NCBI GenBank assembly: GCA_937934595.1
Contig: CALGZA010000031.1
Coordinates: 1 to 64,000 of the forward strand
DNA from: an uncultured Verrucomicrobiales bacterium
Lineage (GTDB): Bacteria; Verrucomicrobiota; Verrucomicrobiia; Verrucomicrobiales; Akkermansiaceae
Direction of reading: 5' to 3'
Length of the DNA: 64,000 bases
Part shown: in pieces, positions 61,777-64,000 of the stretch
Position numbering within the stretch: position 1 is the first letter of the stretch
Layout: every line of letters starts with the position of its first letter
Notes under the pieces: model-generated
Database searches by the model: none
What the model saw: the letters and a program-made list of their open reading frames with translations, nothing else
What the model was told of the DNA's origin: nothing
Position numbers and translations under genes: made by a program

Positions 61777-62949
61777 TTATTGTTGGTAGATTGTTACGTG
61801 ATGGGCCTCGTCTAGGTGTGGCCATTCCATGCGTTCGATTTGGTGCATTAGTGCTTTTAGTGGGATAGGGTGTTGGCGTTTTTTATTTCGTTTAATGAGT
61901 TCGTTTATTGGGGACTGGATGGTTATGATTTTTGTGTGTGCTCCGTAGTCTTTGGCTAAGTTGATGACCCATTTTCTGCCGTCTTCTCGGGTATTTGTGG
62001 CGTCCCATATGATGTTTTTTTTATCACGAAGTGCTTGCTTGAGTGCTTCTTTGGCGGCTTGCATGACTTGTCCGTTTTTTGATTGGTCATCACGTTTTCC
62101 TGTGATTTTTTTTCTTATTTCATCTAGTGAAATGATGGTTTCGTTGGTTCTGTTTTTTTCAATCCAGGATGATTTGCCTGATCCGCTGGGGCCGCAGAGC
62201 AGGGTGGTGGTGTAGGTGTTAGTGGGAATGTTGAACGCTCTTGGGATGGCTTCGTGGATGCTTTTTATGATGCCGTCTTCGTAGTCTAGTATGGATTTAG
62301 CGAGGGCGTGTTGGTGGAAGAGGTCTGGGTGTTTTGGGAAGGCATTTTTTATGGCTGTGTCCCAGCCTGAGTGGGGGTTTGTATCCCAGCATTGCCATTC
62401 TTGGGCTTGGATTTTGAATAGTTCTACTTGTTCGATTTGGGATTCTTGGTCAGGGCATGTTCTGCCAAGCATGTCTGCACGGCAGAGGTGGTATAGGAGT
62501 GGGACGTTACAGATTCTGGCTAGTCTGGCGTATTTTGCTCTTGGGGAGTTATCTGAGATTAGTTTTCGGATATCGTGGTGGTGTCCGACGAGGGCGATGA
62601 TGGTTTCTATGTCGTCTGGGGTGATTATGTTTGATCCTGATAAGTGAGTTGCTAGATAGCTTCTGCCTATGGGTGCGTGGCGAGGGGAGACGATGCGTTT
62701 TATGCCGTTTATTTCTCTTTCGCGGGTTGTTATTGGTTTTGCGATGTCGTGGAATGCGGCAGCGTAGTTAAGGGTTTTGATGTTGTTTTTGAGATGGGAT
62801 TCCTTGGCTGCTGCGTCCATTACCATTTGAGTGTGGGTGGCTACATTTCCTTCGGCGTGCCATTCTGGGTCTTGAGGGGTTTGCTCAAGTTTGTTTAGTA
62901 AGGGTAATATATGGCTGAACTGAGTAATGATGTCTGTTAGTTTATCCAT
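61777..62949 (-). CDS. HD-Pnk: RNA end-healing HD phosphoesterase fused to 5'-OH polynucleotide kinase
   Basis: The 390-residue product has an N-terminal HD domain (His/Asp pair at 67-68 in AAFHDIAKPI, with HTQMVMDA and VGHHHD) and a C-terminal P-loop kinase (CGPSGSGKSSW, SLDEIRKKITG, IWDATNTREDGRK). Together with the RNA ligase encoded just upstream, it matches the HD-Pnk repair enzymes known from Runella slithyformis. The HD domain removes 2',3'-cyclic phosphate ends and the kinase adds a 5' phosphate, so the ligase can seal. The start overlaps the ligase gene by 8 bases, so the two are translationally coupled. Confidence 0.88.
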   Translation of the reverse strand: MDKLTDIITQFSHILPLLNKLEQTPQDPEWHAEGNVATHTQMVMDAAAKESHLKNNIKTLNYAAAFHDIAKPITTREREINGIKRIVSPRHAPIGRSYLATHLSGSNIITPDDIETIIALVGHHHDIRKLISDNSPRAKYARLARICNVPLLYHLCRADMLGRTCPDQESQIEQVELFKIQAQEWQCWDTNPHSGWDTAIKNAFPKHPDLFHQHALAKSILDYEDGIIKSIHEAIPRAFNIPTNTYTTTLLCGPSGSGKSSWIEKNRTNETIISLDEIRKKITGKRDDQSKNGQVMQAAKEALKQALRDKKNIIWDATNTREDGRKWVINLAKDYGAHTKIITIQSPINELIKRNKKRQHPIPLKALMHQIERMEWPHLDEAHHVTIYQQ

Positions 62950-63586
62950 TTTGGGATGACTTTAGTTTGTTGGGGATTATTGGTGCGTGCATCCAGTGTT
63001 GATCTGTTTGGACGTGTTTTGGTCTGACCCATTTGGCTACGGATTTGGCGAAGTTGTCATAATGGAATTTTTGTTTTAGTCTTACGACGTATCCTTCTGA
63101 TTTTTCGGTGTTTACTTTTAATTTACGGATGAGTGATTCATCCCAGGTGCCTGTGTGGAGTTCTTTAGGGGTGGGGCAGTTTAGTAGTTCTGCCCATTGT
63201 TTAGTTTCTTCCCAGTCTAGGCAGGTGTTAGATTGGTCCCAGATGGAGAATAGGTAGAAGTAGCTGTCTAGATTTTGGTATATGACGGAGTGTTGTGCGT
63301 ACATATTTTCTCCGCAGAGTCTCCAGTTTTCTGGGATGTCTTGTGCTATGGTGGCGTGCCATGATTTAACCCAGTCTCTGGAGGGGTGGTGGCGGCCGTC
63401 TAGAGAGCGAGCATGAATGTCATTGTTATACATGCTGGTGTTTTCCCCGTCCATTTTCTCTGTGACTACTACTTCTTGGCCAATGAAGTGGTCGAGATTT
63501 AACTGATAGATATCGTCATCAGTTACGCTAGATGACCAGGGGAGGTGCGGGGTGCGGGGGTATTTTTTTAATGCTGAGTGCTGCAT
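62942..63586 (-). CDS. ATP-dependent RNA ligase of the RNA repair cassette
   Basis: The 214-residue product has the nucleotidyltransferase motifs: Lys44 in TEKMDGENTSMY (KxDG, the adenylated lysine), the motif III-like LCGENMYAQHSVIY, EGYVVRL (motif IV) and AKWVRP (motif V). It is short, lacking extra domains, like the small Rnl-type ligases found next to HD-Pnk genes. It should seal RNA 3'-OH to 5'-phosphate ends made by its partner. Start is the ATG at 63586. Confidence 0.87.
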   Translation of the reverse strand: MQHSALKKYPRTPHLPWSSSVTDDDIYQLNLDHFIGQEVVVTEKMDGENTSMYNNDIHARSLDGRHHPSRDWVKSWHATIAQDIPENWRLCGENMYAQHSVIYQNLDSYFYLFSIWDQSNTCLDWEETKQWAELLNCPTPKELHTGTWDESLIRKLKVNTEKSEGYVVRLKQKFHYDNFAKSVAKWVRPKHVQTDQHWMHAPIIPNKLKSSQNG

Positions 63587-63709
63587 TTTATGCTCTTGAT
63601 TAGGTTATGGGCCTAAATCGAGCATGAATTTTTTTATTCTATGGATTTCTCAATTTGCTGGATTTGGTGGGCCTTATATTTTTGGGAGGTGTGCTTGTTG
63701 CTATGGTTG

Positions 63710-64000
63710 CTAATAGGGGATTGATTCCATTGTTGGGATGGCATCAAGTAGTTTTTGAGTGTAGTTGTGTTCTGGGTTATTGAAGAGTTGTTCAGCTTCT
63801 CCGTATTCTACTATTTTTCCTTTGTACATGACAGCGATGTTGTCAGCGATGAAGCGGACTACAGAGAGGTCGTGAGAGATGAAGATCATGGTTAGGTCTA
63901 GTTCTTCTCTTAGTTTGAGTAGGAGGTTTAGAATTTGTGACTGTATGGATACGTCTAGTGCTGACACTGGCTCGTCAGCGATGATGAGTTTAGGTTCTGG
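63710..64000 (-). CDS. Peptide ABC transporter ATPase, C-terminal fragment at the window edge
   Basis: Only the last part is inside the window; the gene continues past base 64000. The visible part has Walker B ([11 protein letters not shown]), the H-loop ([11 protein letters not shown]) and the OppD/OppF-type tail ([20 protein letters not shown]). It is an oligopeptide or dipeptide importer ATPase (Opp/Dpp type), located on the inner side of the membrane. Confidence 0.85.
   Translation of the reverse strand, partial: PEPKLIIADEPVSALDVSIQSQILNLLLKLREELDLTMIFISHDLSVVRFIADNIAVMYKGKIVEYGEAEQLFNNPEHNYTQKLLDAIPTMESIPY

Noticed and set aside
1-64000. CRISPR array, prophage or insertion sequence
   Set aside because: No regularly spaced repeats, transposase, integrase or phage structural genes are seen.

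Overview
The window looks like a piece of a chromosome from the PVC superphylum, most likely Verrucomicrobiota. This is inferred, not proven. The reasons are an alternative complex III (act) operon joined to an aa3-type oxidase, a Lys/Ala-rich histone H1-like protein, Sla1-homology (SHD1) domains on secreted proteins, a Rho factor with a long low-complexity N-terminus, and an HD-Pnk/RNA ligase pair. I see no phage, insertion sequence, CRISPR array, tRNA or rRNA. The + strand is rich in G and T almost everywhere, whichever strand carries the gene, so it is probably the leading replication strand. Plus-strand proteins are rich in Val/Gly/Asp/Glu, and minus-strand proteins in Asn/Lys/Thr/Ile/Pro.

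Layout. 1-5.8 kb: small secreted and membrane proteins, the H1-like protein, a redox-dead thioredoxin-like protein, a LysM lipoprotein, an M42 peptidase and two related membrane proteins. 5.9-23.5 kb: one long respiratory operon, actABCDEF, a small membrane protein, a cbb3-like subunit I/II pair, a monoheme cytochrome c, coxA, coxC, coxD, two tiny membrane proteins and coxB, closed by an intrinsic terminator. 23.8-42 kb: mixed housekeeping genes (ffh, gpmI, ruvC, a DEAD-box helicase, fabH, tdh, rho), several secreted proteins and two thioredoxin-like genes interrupted by an in-frame TGA. 42-55.5 kb: an AddA-like helicase-nuclease, a LOG-family protein, an FAD oxidoreductase, phosphatase-like secreted enzymes, dapF, an RluA-type synthase, an alcohol dehydrogenase, msrB and a cation/proton antiporter. 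55.5-64 kb: a membrane pseudokinase with a large secreted partner, a TAXI-type binding protein, an RNA repair cassette and the edge of a peptide ABC transporter.

Two observations stand out. First, the respiratory operon carries a cbb3 oxidase subunit I homologue (14946-16454) in which five of the six metal-binding histidines are replaced. It is still paired with a haem-bearing CcoO-like protein and sits between complex III and a fully equipped aa3 oxidase. The aa3 subunit III has a hydrophilic insertion of about 350 residues or more. Together these suggest an unusual ACIII-aa3 assembly with a non-catalytic cbb3-derived module. Second, the genes at 25298-26035 and 39393-39959 both have TGA exactly at the first cysteine of the thioredoxin CxxC motif (W-TGA-GPC and W-TGA-PPC). 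Both have a small hairpin with the same AGUUA loop at the same distance downstream. They are best read as two thioredoxin-like selenoproteins.
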